In this document: positions 1 to 12,095 of the stretch, piece by piece
How the letters are laid out: every line of letters begins with the position of its first letter
Numbering within the stretch: the first letter of the stretch is position 1
DNA from: Terramyces sp. JEL0728
Taxonomy: Eukaryota > Chytridiomycota > Chytridiomycetes > Rhizophydiales > Terramycetaceae
DNA length: 64,000 nt
Direction of reading: 5' to 3'
NCBI GenBank assembly: GCA_027603945.1
Contig: JADIIU010000002.1
Location: forward strand, 62,001-126,000
Notes under the pieces: generated by a model
Seen by the model: the letters and a program-made list of their open reading frames with translations, nothing else
Told to the model about the DNA's origin: nothing
The model's database searches: none
Position numbers and translations under genes: made by a program

Positions 1-804
1 AGAGAGCCCCCAAAGGAGGACGCTGTGTTGCTAAAGGAAGCGGTCAGAGATGTGGAAATTTCGTGGATCAAAAAAACCAAATCAGACGAAGGAAAGAGAG
101 AGTTGATTAAAAAATTGGAAGCATCTTATCCTAGCCACCTGCCTTTATACATTGAAAAGTTGGAGGTGTTGGCTGAGCTTGCGCAAAAGGAAGTAGAAGC
201 TGGAATTAAATCCCTTGAGCTCTCTTCTGAACGAATTGATGTTGCAAGCAAGATTTCCACCCTGTTCAATGAAGGCGACGTAGCAATGTACTTTGGTGTT
301 CAGCAAGATCTTAGTCAAGGGAATGACAAAGACAAGGATATCAAAAAAGATATGGATCTCAAAAAACAGCTTCTTGGGTTAGCATATCGCTCCAAAGCTT
401 CCGCTTATATCACAGCTATCAAGTTCAAGGAATCTGGCGTTTCTGCACCAGAGAAAGTAACCACGGCACTTGATTCTGTTACTGTTGCTGATTTGACGGA
501 TCAATTCAATGCCGCATTGGCTAAGGTTGGTAACTGGTCGAGTGAAGCACCATTAGACAACGGGCACTATCTTTTGTTATGGACTTGGAAGCAGAGAAGA
601 TTGGGCTACCTCGGAACTGCTTTGAAAGCGCTGCAAAAGTATGTTTCTTCATCAAAGAACGCTTACAAAGATGCAACTGGCGCATACAAGGAATGTGTTA
701 AAATCAAGGTTGAGATTTTGAAGGAACTAAAGTGGGATATTTGGAATGAGCTTGATGAAAAATGGAAAATCTTGAATTTCCCAAAGATTCAGGCCCGTTT
801 CTAA
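1..804 (+). CDS. TPP2: Tripeptidyl-peptidase II, C-terminal part (5' end outside window)
   Basis: The frame is open from the first base to the TAA at 802-804, so the window enters this gene in mid-coding sequence. TPP II is a giant cytosolic subtilisin-type exopeptidase that removes tripeptides downstream of the proteasome. The visible 267 codons match the helical C-terminal region of animal TPP2 as I know it. The segment around SHLPLYIEKL corresponds to DHLPLY in the human protein. The stretch KDIKKDMDLKKQLL corresponds to the NDMDKQK region, and the ending GYLGTALKALQK...ELKWDIWNELDEKW corresponds to the mammalian end with its LLGW motif. The subtilisin catalytic domain lies upstream and is not visible. 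No intron is needed in this part. The next gene is convergent and its stop codon lies about 50 bp away. Confidence 0.85.
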   Translation, partial: REPPKEDAVLLKEAVRDVEISWIKKTKSDEGKRELIKKLEASYPSHLPLYIEKLEVLAELAQKEVEAGIKSLELSSERIDVASKISTLFNEGDVAMYFGVQQDLSQGNDKDKDIKKDMDLKKQLLGLAYRSKASAYITAIKFKESGVSAPEKVTTALDSVTVADLTDQFNAALAKVGNWSSEAPLDNGHYLLLWTWKQRRLGYLGTALKALQKYVSSSKNAYKDATGAYKECVKIKVEILKELKWDIWNELDEKWKILNFPKIQARF

Positions 805-857
805 TAAAAGATTATAATAATCAATTTATATTACGTATGCTATTGTGAGAATGGAGA

Positions 858-2630
858 CTAATTCCCTTTTTGCTCGCTAATTGCTGGTGTTCTTTGTGGA
901 TTCACTTTGGGACTTTGATTTAACCTCGCAGGTTTTCCATACAGTGCATTCTTTAACGATCTAACAGCAAATACAGTTAATCCCCTGGTGTTAGTGCGAA
1001 ACTTACAGACTGTGCCAGTCTTCCTCTTGCAAATCACGCAAATCTCCAACCGTCATGACATCTTGCGCATTTAACTTGGTCAGCCATTCCTTTGCCTTTT
1101 CCATTCCTCTTTTTGTTGCGATTGCAGTGTCACGAACCAACTCTTCTATGTTGTAATCATCAGGGTATTCTTTAATTGGGAAATCCTCCATATTATCGAA
1201 CGGAGTTATTTCAGCCATAGAACCCTTCCTCGATAACGATAAATGGCCTTCAGATCCGGAATCGCGACCAGCGCTTTCTAACCGCTGCAAACTGTTCCAC
1301 TGTCTATTTTCTTCCTTGTTCTTTTCGTCGCTTGCTGGTTTGCTCAATTCACGAATAATTCTGTTAATTTCTCCGGTAATTAAGTGTTGGTATTTTGCTG
1401 GAAGGACCTCTTCCGATATCATTTCATTCACGACTTCCTCAGCAGTATCAGTATCAACTAGGATTAGCAAGAAATTGCCATTAAAATCAAATTTAACAGA
1501 TAAACGATCCATTCCTTTAAATACAACCTGCATTGTCAAATGTGTTTTGTCAGGGTTGTTAATGATGACCACCTCTGGTTCAACTGCTAAAAACGGATGC
1601 TCAACGATTTGCTGCGCACTTAATCTGCCGTTAGTTGCTATTAACCTTTCTGATTCATGTCCGATGCAATTACAGATCAAATCGTAAACTTCAGGGTCGG
1701 TGACTTGCTGCAGACAATCTGGCTTGATCCCCTAAAGTTAAATAAACAGACCTGAATGACCTTTCTATAAATCTGAGGCGCATTTTTGCATTCGCTATAA
1801 GGGTATTGTCCAGTAACCATTTCCAACAACGCCATTCCGAAGGCGTAAATGTCAACCTTTTCACTGTAGCCCTTTTCTTCATACATTTCCTGGGATTAAT
1901 ACATAGAATACAGGCGCCATAAACTCTGGGGTGCCAATCACTGTATATTTTTTGCCCAGCTTCATCTTTGCGGTGCCCATATCGCCAATCTTTACTTCGC
2001 CATGAGCGCCATTGATAAAAATGTTATCACACTGATATTAAATAACTTTTAACCTTAATATCACGATGGATAATCGGTGGGTCATTGGAGTGAAGATATG
2101 ACAATCCTTTTAAAATTTGCCTCGCCCAACGCTTTACTATTTTAAGGTTCGGTATATGCAGTTTTCTAATGTATCTAATATGAAAAGGAAACTACTCTCG
2201 TAACGTCCCAGATGTCATTAGCTCTGTAATGAATACAAACTCGGAATTCTGAAACCAGCAATCATGAAATTGAATAATATTTGGGTGTCTAACTCTCTTG
2301 AGGATTTCAATTTCCTGACTCAGCTCCTGGAATTCTGCTTTTGTAGTCTTTTTAGAAATATATTACTTGGCAAGTATTCCATGCAACCTCGTACCCCTCC
2401 TCTCTATCGATAGCTTTGTAGACAATTTTATACGCTCCTTTACCTAAAACTTGGTTTAGCTGATTTTAGGAACAAAAAACCTTTGCGTATCTCCTGTTGG
2501 GAGATTCTTCTACTACTCTGTCTGTATCTGATCTGTCCACCGTGTCCGGCAAGAGAAGATTATTTGGTATCGAATCTCCTTGATAATCCTTGTCACCTGC
2601 CTTTGAAACCGCACTTGGTCTTTGATTCAT
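858..2630 (-). CDS. WNK-type protein kinase with OSR1-like and SAM-like C-terminal regions
   Basis: A serine/threonine kinase of the WNK (with-no-lysine) family, known elsewhere as regulators of osmotic and ion balance through SPAK/OSR1. It reads only after removing at least six micro-introns (985-1006, 1732-1751, 1890-1911, 2032-2053, 2348-2366, 2460-2480; 19-22 nt). The spliced kinase has the glycine loop [11 protein letters not shown], whose lysine is the WNK catalytic lysine. The usual subdomain II lysine is absent (EVAWN). The catalytic loop HRDIKCDN and the WNK-typical EMYEEKG and YPYSEC motifs are present. The DFG triplet reads DMG. An OSR1_C-like domain follows ([13 protein letters not shown]), then a C-terminal SAM-like helix set that is completed only by the last splice. 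I chose the ATG at 2630 because the longer reading begins at a GTG. The family assignment is secure; the SAM call is tentative. Confidence 0.85.
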
Positions 2631-3080
2631 GTAAATTGTGATTTGGTTTTTTGTGAAAGTGTTTTGTGGAAAGTGATTAGGGTTGCTCTTTCCCAAAAAA
2701 GGCGGCAGGCTCACGTAACACTTCGCCTATCAACAGATTCAAGTTGATTTACCAGTTTACGGTTCTCATCATCTTGCGTTGGACTGTCTCTCAGGAATGT
2801 TCCTTGGGCGGTTTGTCTGCCTTATTTTTCTTATTTTTGCTTGTGATGAAAATAACGACTAAAAATAAAACCAATTTGCACTGATGGTAAGGGGCAATAG
2901 ACTTGATCCATAATGCCTTCCATAATCAATCGAACGCCGATAGAGTAGTCACATGTCGACTGCAGAACAGTTGGTGTAAGAATTCTCGAAAGTGGTAGAT
3001 TAAATCACATTAAGATGGAAACTTATAGTAGCTCTAATCAGTTTGGCAGGTATAAAAAATTTGATTTTTTTTGTTTTTCA
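2631..3080. other. 450-bp divergent intergenic region (WNK / AAMP)
   Basis: This is one of the longest gene-free gaps in the window and should hold the promoters of both divergent genes. No tRNA-like fold or recognisable gene was found. On the minus strand a reading frame of about 50 codons (roughly 2846-3003) contains two cysteines and could be extended by a GT-AG pair into a short hydrophobic segment followed by lysines. It has no ATG at its beginning and resembles nothing I know, so I do not call it a gene. Confidence 0.4.
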
Positions 3081-4304
3081 ATGAGTGGAGAGGAAGACTT
3101 TGGAGAGGAATATATTCAAGAAGATGAGGTTGCTGAAGCATACGATATTGCGGATTACAATGAAGAGGAACTAAAAGAAATGGAAAATGAAATGGACGAA
3201 GACATGGAAGAAGACGGTGAACCACAACAGTTTGATTTGGAAGATGATTCGATTCAAGGTTTCTTTGAACATAAAGGTAAAGGAAATTTGATCTCCAGAC
3301 CCTGTATATTCAGTTGCACTACATCCAAACAACCCGTTAATCGCAGCAACTGGCGGTGGTGACGACAAATCAGTACTGTGGAAATTGGATACTGGAGAAA
3401 AAATTGCAAATTTAGCAAACCACAAAGATTCTTGCTCTTCAGTCGCCTTCAATTTTGATGGAAAGTATGTAGCCAGCGGTGGGATGGACGGAAAAGTTTA
3501 TGTTTTTGAAACAGAAGCATTTACTCAAGTAGCAAGCGTTGAAGGTCCATCCGAGGTTACTTGGCTTAAATGGCATCCAAGAGGAAATATACTATTAGCT
3601 GGAAGTGAAGATGGCACTGTTTGGATGTGGTCTATACCAAATGGTAATTGCATGAATGTATTCACTGGCCATGCAGATTCAATTTCTTGCGGCCAATTCA
3701 CACCAGATGGAAAATTGGTTGTAACTGGCTCAATTGATGGACTGGTTCATGTATGGGATCCAAAGACTGGTGCAGCTGTTAAGAGATGGTCGCCAGAAGA
3801 TGGAAGATTCCATCAAGGTCCAGTAACATCCTTAACTGTGAACAAAGAAAGCACGCTTATATTATCTGGTTCACAAGATGGCACCACTAGATTACTACAA
3901 ATCTCTACCGAAAAGATTATTGGAAATTTAGATGACCATTCTGATTCTGTGGAGGCTGTTTCATTTTCACCAGCACTTACGTTTGTTGCAGCAGGTTCAG
4001 TAGATGGAAAACTCCAGGTTTGGGATTATCAAGCCATGAAACAGAGATTCACTGGCTCTCACAAAGTAATTTGATTTTAAATTAGGATGCAGTCACAAAG
4101 GTGATGTTTACCGCAGATGGTACCAAATTGGTGTCGGCATCATTCGATTGCACGCTTAAACTATGGGATGTCCGCACTGGCGAATTACTCCGTACGTTCA
4201 AAGGGCATCAAAATGCAATCCTGGACTTTGATATCCGCAAAGATGGGGATATCGTAGTAACTGCTTCAGATGATGGCACTTCGATGGTGTTTCCGCTCAT
4301 TTAA
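3081..4304 (+). CDS. AAMP: WD40 protein AAMP/Sqt1 (ribosomal protein uL16 chaperone type)
   Basis: An acidic N-terminus (about 60 residues rich in D and E) is followed by seven or eight WD repeats. Segments such as LLAGSEDGTVWMW and ATGGGDDKSVLW match AAMP/Sqt1. In yeast this protein escorts a large-subunit ribosomal protein into 60S assembly. Two micro-introns are needed. The one at 3277-3298 (22 nt) joins EHK to DPVYSVALHP. The one at 4066-4085 (20 nt) joins SHK to DAVTKVMF, and without it the frame hits TGA. I chose the ATG at 3081 (MSGEEDFG); an ATG at 3015 would add 22 low-complexity residues. It is transcribed divergently from the WNK gene and converges on the carrier gene 67 bp downstream. 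Confidence 0.85.
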
Positions 4305-4371
4305 TTACAATAAATTAAGTCATGAATATTGACATTTATTCTATTGGATATAAATAATGCTGTGTTGATGA

Positions 4372-5456
4372 TTATTCCGATTCTCCATATGCTTGATGCA
4401 ACATATTCCTTACAGTAACTACAACGTAAAAAGTAGCGGCATTGGTAGGGAATGCCCTAATAGCAGTAGCACCTAACCCAGAGAACAGGACGCGAACTCC
4501 TTCTTCTCTGGCAATAACACGCAAACCGTTGATCAGATTCTTGTATTTGGGATTTCTTTCTTCTTGAACTACAGTTAGTCGTGTTCTACCTGACTGTAAT
4601 CTAGTTTTCACTACATCTATAGGATACGTTGATAGCCACCCAATGATTCCCGCAAACCCACCGGCTAAAAGTAGCCCGGGAGATGGTTCATTTGGATCTA
4701 CGTCTGGTATCATTCTGCACATTAGTTCATAAGAAGCAAAATAAGCACCATAACTAGGCGTTTCTCTAATAATTGTCGTAGGCAATCCTTTAAACAGTCC
4801 TGGAATGCCTTTAGCACGATATGTTTGCCTAACACAATCGATTGGCCCTTTATAATTGGATATGCCAGCCTGATTTGGATTATTTGACTGGTTTTGCAAT
4901 CGAATTTTGACTTGTTAGCTTATAAATACCCAACTCCATCGGAGAACTGAAAAACCCATTGATAAATCCTGATATGCATCCTAACGTTAGTTGATGTTTG
5001 CCTGCCGTAAAAATATTCGTCACAGTAGGGTTTTCAACATCTGCTGACACCAGCCTAAGTGCAGCGCCGTATACACCAAACAGTAAACTGAACTAAACAA
5101 CTAATTACCTATTAATTACAGCTACTCCCACTTTTGGTTAAATTTGCGTACCTATTGGAGATGCCATTCCCTTATACAATCCAGTAATCTGCATTAATTG
5201 ATCAATCTTACTCCTTCTTTCCTTACAATTTGGTTAAAACATCCAACCACTCCAAACCTTTGTCCCGGTGCCTGCAGACGCACTTTTATTGTGTCCTGGA
5301 GTGAAAAATAGGTTACCAGTGGATGACCTGCCAATACACCAGCGGAACTATATTATATAAGAACTACCCTCCAAATATGCCTGCCGTCAAGTCAATTCCA
5401 AATGCGATATGGCCGTGTACATCAGTTGAAAATACAGATTCTGTAACTTCACCCAT
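4372..5456 (-). CDS. Mitochondrial carrier (SLC25 family, carnitine/ornithine-like)
   Basis: An inner-membrane carrier of about 300 residues with three repeats, each carrying the P-x-[DE]-x-x-[KR] signature. These signatures show only after splicing. Intron 5296-5316 (21 nt) joins HPL to DTIKVRLQ. Intron 4911-4929 (19 nt) joins SPMEL to VKIRLQ. The third repeat, YPIDVVKTRLQ, is uninterrupted. At least one more intron near the start (about 5353-5372, 20 nt) and one or two around 5090-5230 are needed. The overall type resembles carnitine/acylcarnitine or ornithine carriers, but the substrate cannot be settled by eye. The start ATG at 5456 gives MGEVTESV. The tandem neighbour RTF1 ends 56 bp upstream. 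Confidence 0.8.
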
Positions 5457-5512
5457 TAATTAGAAAAAGTCACCTGAGTAAGTTGCGAAAAAGTAAAAAC
5501 AAAGAATGGAAA

Positions 5513-7104
5513 TTAAAAGTTCATTTCTAAATCCTTTTCCAATATCGAAATATCCAAATTATCAAACGGATCTTCGTCATCAGAGTCTTCCACTTTTTCC
5601 ACAGCTTTGATTTTTTTTGCTTTCTTACTAGGAGAGCTGTTTGGTGTAGGCTTAACAGGATCCACAGACTCACTTTGTACTATATGCAGCGGCTGGGTCT
5701 TGCGTCTGGCAAATGGGTCATCCTCGTTGTTTCCTGATATTAGCAACGATACACCTTTTTGTCGCTTTAGCTGCAAGGCGGCAATTTCAGCTTCTCTGCC
5801 TTCTCTGATATCTGCAGATTGATATTTAGCATTGATTTTAGCTAGATTCTCCATCTGCGTTGAAGTGGTCTTGTTCATTTCAACTATACTTTGCAGCTCT
5901 TCAATTCTTTGCGAAAGTTCTAAAACCAGCCTTGTATCATCTGCGCATTGAGCAGCCTCCAATTCCAACTTCAAACGTAAGCGTTCCTGAGAAGCATTGC
6001 CGACAACTTGCTTCATGGCTTTCTTTTTCTCAATCATTGCCGTGATCTCCGCCTGTAGTTAAATATTTGATACATCTGAAAACACATGTTCCCGAATAGC
6101 TTTAAGATCTGCAAGTTTGCGTGTGATATGGTTTTTCGTCAAAGAAACTTTATCAATCTTTGCCTGAACTTCATAGCGGTTCCATTCCTTTGCAGTAATT
6201 GGTTGGTTGGAAATCATATCCATCAATGTCTCCTTTTTGGATTTGCCATGGCTAACGTCCAGCGCAACTTTTGTGAAAGTCAAATTAAGTTTATATTTAC
6301 GTTTGTACTCTTTAATATCTGAATTAGCAATACCAACCTTCAATCAGTACTACCCTATATATCAGCTCCTTTCCAATTCCGGAATTGCCCAACGATAGCC
6401 TCAGGAAGCAGCCTTTGGCAGATTTTTCAAACATTGGCTTATGCAACCACTGTTCCAATTCATCTCTCTTGATCTGGATTGAAAGCGCATCTTCATAGGT
6501 AATTGGAGGGTGTTTGTTCTTTTTAGGCAAGTCGTCATAGTCATCTTCCGATTCGTCGCTTTCATCTGAATCCATTCTTATCCTTTTCTCTGATTTTTCA
6601 GAAAATCGGCTGCTGCGTTCTTTCTCCCTCTTTTCTCTGCTTTTTCGGAGGTTTTCTAGAGTCTGTCCTTTCCGTTGTCGATCGGTAAGCTTTGCACTCT
6701 CCATTACTTTTTGCTGGGACTTTACTCGATTCTTTAGTATCGTCCTTTCATTCAATTGGTCGAGCTGATATTAGCCAAGAGTACCTTTTCCCTTCTTTCG
6801 GCCAATTCCTTTTCTCTTTCAAATTCAGACATTGCCATCAATCTGAGTTAACTACCAAGCACCGTTTTCGATCTTTGGAATCTCCCATCAAGTCTTTATC
6901 CCATGATTTAACTTCTCGCCATTCGTCATCGGAATAGTCATCATCTTCCGACCTGTATTCTCCTTCGCTTTCGTCTGTACTTGCGCCTGATCTGAATTAA
7001 CCAAATAGACTATTTAAGTTCTACTGATTACCTTACGCAACTCGTTTTCTTTTGGTGTTGCTTGGCTGTAGTGATTCCAAAATATCATCCTCCCAATCGC
7101 TCAT
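5513..7104 (-). CDS. RTF1: Paf1-complex subunit Rtf1 (Plus-3 domain)
   Basis: Rtf1 travels with RNA polymerase II and promotes H2B ubiquitination. The protein has an acidic N-terminus from MSDWEDD, a basic coiled stretch, and the Plus-3 domain (IKRDELEQWLHKP, then GNSGIGKELIYRVVLIE). A C-terminal coiled coil and acidic tail end in EDPFDNLDISILEKDLEMNF. Five introns could be placed. Four are 19-21 nt, including those that fuse VVLIE to DIKEYKRKY and FSD to AEITAMIEKKK. The first is an outlier of 45 nt (6992-7036), and no shorter GT-AG choice gives an open frame there. The ATG at 7104 is the first in frame. The gene sits head-to-tail with ALG11. Confidence 0.85.
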
Positions 7105-7163
7105 ATCCTGATTATTATTTTGTGAAAAGATTTTGTGGCAAAAAATTCTGTAAACAAAAAATA

Positions 7164-8613
7164 TTACATTAAAGATTTAATCGCATCAATAAAATCATCT
7201 TTGAAAGAGGATTCAGAAAACTTTGATTGTACATGCTTTCTAGCAGATGATTGGATATTCACGCGTTCGTCGGCAGACAATTCCAAAATTTCTTTCAAGC
7301 AACCAACGTAACTTTCCAAGTCACTAGCAAGGTAGCCATTACCTGGTGTTACTATATCCATCAATGGGCCGCCAGAATTATGACCCAAAGTTATTAAACC
7401 GGCTGCCTACAATTAACCAGAAATACCATGTATTCTATCAAACTAATTCCAAAATGTTCATTATACATTGTATGTATGCCTATCAATGAGACTGAGAGGT
7501 AGTTTAACAACAATTCATATGGAGCATTTGTAATTATTTCAACATTTTCCTACATCAGCATCAAAATACAGCAAGATACAGCACAGCAATCATCTTTTTC
7601 AATTTATCAACCCGCTCTTGGTCACCTTCGTTGCGCACTCCGCCAATTAACACCAATTTAACGGCTTTGTTTCCTTTTGCGTATTTGGGATATCGCTTCA
7701 GCAATTCGTGGAAACTCTTGATTTGCAACTCGTGATCTTTTTCTGGTCTGAATTGGGCTACGGATAGGATAATTCGCTGCCTGCTTTCAGGATTAAGTTC
7801 GAATTTTAGCAAAGAGAGTGTATCGCACGGAGGATATACTGTAATAGCTTGCACTTTCGGTTTCCAGATTTTGTTAATATGATTTTTGGTCCAAGTTGAA
7901 TTCACCATTATTACATCACAAAAAGACCCAACCAACCCATATACTTTTGAAAACAATCGGTAGTACCACAGCTTTAAAATGCTTAATGTTGAACTCTTGC
8001 TGATGGAGGAAGAATTATTGAATGCTTCGTCTCTATTCTTTACTTTCTCTATCATATCCGAACTAAATTAGTGGTAATAACCTGATTGTCGGATAATGGA
8101 CATAGGAAACCAATTTACAGCCGAATATTTTGGCGATTGGATAAATAAAAGCAAATCCGACAGATTCAATTAGCACTTTTGGTCGGAGAATTGTGAATGC
8201 TTCCCATCCAGTAACAATTGAGCCTAAACTGGATGTGATGAGAGTTAATCGCTTGTATCTCTTTGACTCGAGGAATGGCCATGTGTGCAACTTTAAAAAC
8301 AATATTCTATCGGCATCCAATACAAATCCAAATTGCTTTTCTACCTTATCCAGAAGTAGGTCTACTTCAGCATTTGCCCATGTATATATTACAACTTCTT
8401 TTTGAGGATATCTTTGCTGGATTCCATCTATTGCAGTCCAGAGTACCCGCTCACCTCCACCTCCGCTATCGCAGAAAGGATGAAAAAAAGATATTGGGTT
8501 GTAATTTGCTGGTTTCCCAATTTTTTTACATTGCTTTGCATATGATTCTGGCCATATCAAGTAAATGAAGAGGAAAGTTGCGATTCCAAAATACAGCAAA
8601 AACATGAAAAATA

Positions 8614-8626
<13 letters not shown>
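7164..8626 (-). CDS. ALG11: GDP-mannose:Man3GlcNAc2-PP-dolichol alpha-1,2-mannosyltransferase Alg11
   Basis: Alg11 adds the fourth and fifth mannoses to the dolichol-linked oligosaccharide on the cytosolic face of the ER. An N-terminal membrane anchor (residues 1-24) precedes the GT4-type fold. Family motifs visible are FFHPFCDSGGGGERVLW, SYVHYPTIS, VNSTWT, VYPPCDT and the donor-binding NEHFGI. Micro-introns at 8063-8081 (19 nt) and two of 20 nt further down rebuild HYPTISSDM, LAENVEII and EYMAAGL. The ATG at 8626 lies inside the end of TAH18, giving a 13-nt coding overlap. The next in-frame ATG at 8605 would avoid the overlap and still leave the membrane anchor, so the true start is open. 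Confidence 0.88.
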
Positions 8627-10478
<1,852 letters not shown>

Positions 10479-10534
10479 TTGGTGATTTCAAAAAGGAAAA
10501 ATTTGTTTATACTTTTATTAGATAAACCAATAAA

Positions 10535-12032
10535 TCAAGCTGCCGGAGCATTTGACAGGTCCTTTCCGGACTCTTTCGGTACTACCCCCTTAACCCAGTC
10601 TAGATTTAAGATATAAATTACCTGGCTTGGTCGGGTGAACCGCATTGGTATCCAATCCATGTCCATAGTCATCGGCGATTCTGGTAAGGTTTGCGTACAT
10701 GTCGTACATGGCTCTCCAATAACTAGTGACATTGTAGTGCAAGTTCAAGCCCGGATTTTCGTCACAAATTCTTTTAACGATTGCATGGACCCGGGGGCTA
10801 CGTTAACGATTAGATTACTCTGCCTGATTTTTGTGAGGCATTAATGGCCAAAGATGATGTATGACTTGATAGTTCAAGTAGCCCATCAACCAATTGACAA
10901 GAGAGTCTACAATTGGACCTAGAAAAGAACCCAAGTATTCAGAGTGGCCGTGGATATCGATTGTCCTTCTCAGACTGCGCTCCACCCAGTGCTCTCTATC
11001 GTGATGTTCAAGGTAAGGCATTGTGGTGTGTGAAAGTGCAAAGTTGGTAAACAACAAACTAGCTTCAACAGCAGAGGCAGCAGCATGGAGCGCTAGTGCA
11101 CTTAGCAGCCCAATGCGAGGGACAAAGAAGCCAAGGAAGACGTTCCAATGCACTGAAGTCCAGAACAGATCCATGTAAGCTTTCTTTTTTAGCATAAACT
11201 TTGGGTGAATGTAAAGCTGCCAAAAGTGAACTAGTCCCCAAACAGCAACTTGATACAAGTAGTTTTGGTATTTTAAAAATCCCTTTAGCCCTTTCTTTGC
11301 AGTGATGGAATCCACTGCCATTGGCAATGTGTTCATGTCAATATCAGCGCCGTGTCTTTGAGGATCAGCGTGGTGTCTGTTATGCTCGCGTTTCCACCAG
11401 CTTGCAGAACCAGCCTCTCCAAACCCAAACCAAAATGAGCCAAGCATATCGTTGAGTTTTTGATTGGCGGAAGCGGAACTGTGATTACATTCATGTTGGA
11501 ACCAACCTGCCCTCTGCATAAACACGCCAAGCAAGAGTGCACCGACCCACCAGCCTGCAGTGCCATAATTGACTACAGAGTAGCCTCCAAGGAACATAAT
11601 TCCAAACAACTCCACATTTCTCCATAGTAGATGGCCGAAAGAGTAATCAAACATCCCAATATCGCAGAGTTCCTGGGTTGCTTTTGCAAATGATTTGTTT
11701 AATCCATCGTCAAATGGTCTAGATTTTGACCTAAGCAATCTTTCTTTTTCAGTTAGCTTTCTGGACTTTAAAGTCTTTAAAACTTTCTGTGGTTTCTTGC
11801 TATGGCCATGCAATGATTCGAAAGCGAGAGTAGCATCCGCAGGAAACCCAGCATCTGGTGGATTTAGCTGTTCGTAGATAATTCTGCCTCCAGCTAAAGT
11901 TAGAAAAGAATTACGGTGTCGATGGACGAATTCAGTAACGTCATAAACAGTATCGCGGATAAGAAGAAACTTTTCACCTTCAGGCTGAGGATCTATTGTT
12001 AAAGATCAGTTACAGGATTGAGTCTGGCCCAT
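10535..12032 (-). CDS. Front-end fatty-acid desaturase with N-terminal cytochrome b5 domain
   Basis: An ER membrane enzyme of the delta-5/6/8 type that makes polyunsaturated fatty acids with a fused cytochrome b5 as electron donor. Histidine boxes visible are HECNH, HNRHH and the front-end variant QVIHH. The b5 heme motif HPGG does not exist in the genomic reading. It is created by removing intron 11894-11914 (21 nt), which splits the proline codon. Other introns are 11993-12013, 10798-10818 and 10600-10621. The last two rebuild a C-terminus that reads through MYDMYANLTRIADDYGHGLD. Membrane helices flank the boxes. Regiospecificity cannot be read from sequence. It is divergent from Ku70, with 63 bp between start codons. 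Confidence 0.88.
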
Positions 12033-12095
12033 CTAGTTCTGCCTAAATTGAATGAAAATTTTCAACTGACTTTCAGCATTTCCCGAAAATCTGAA

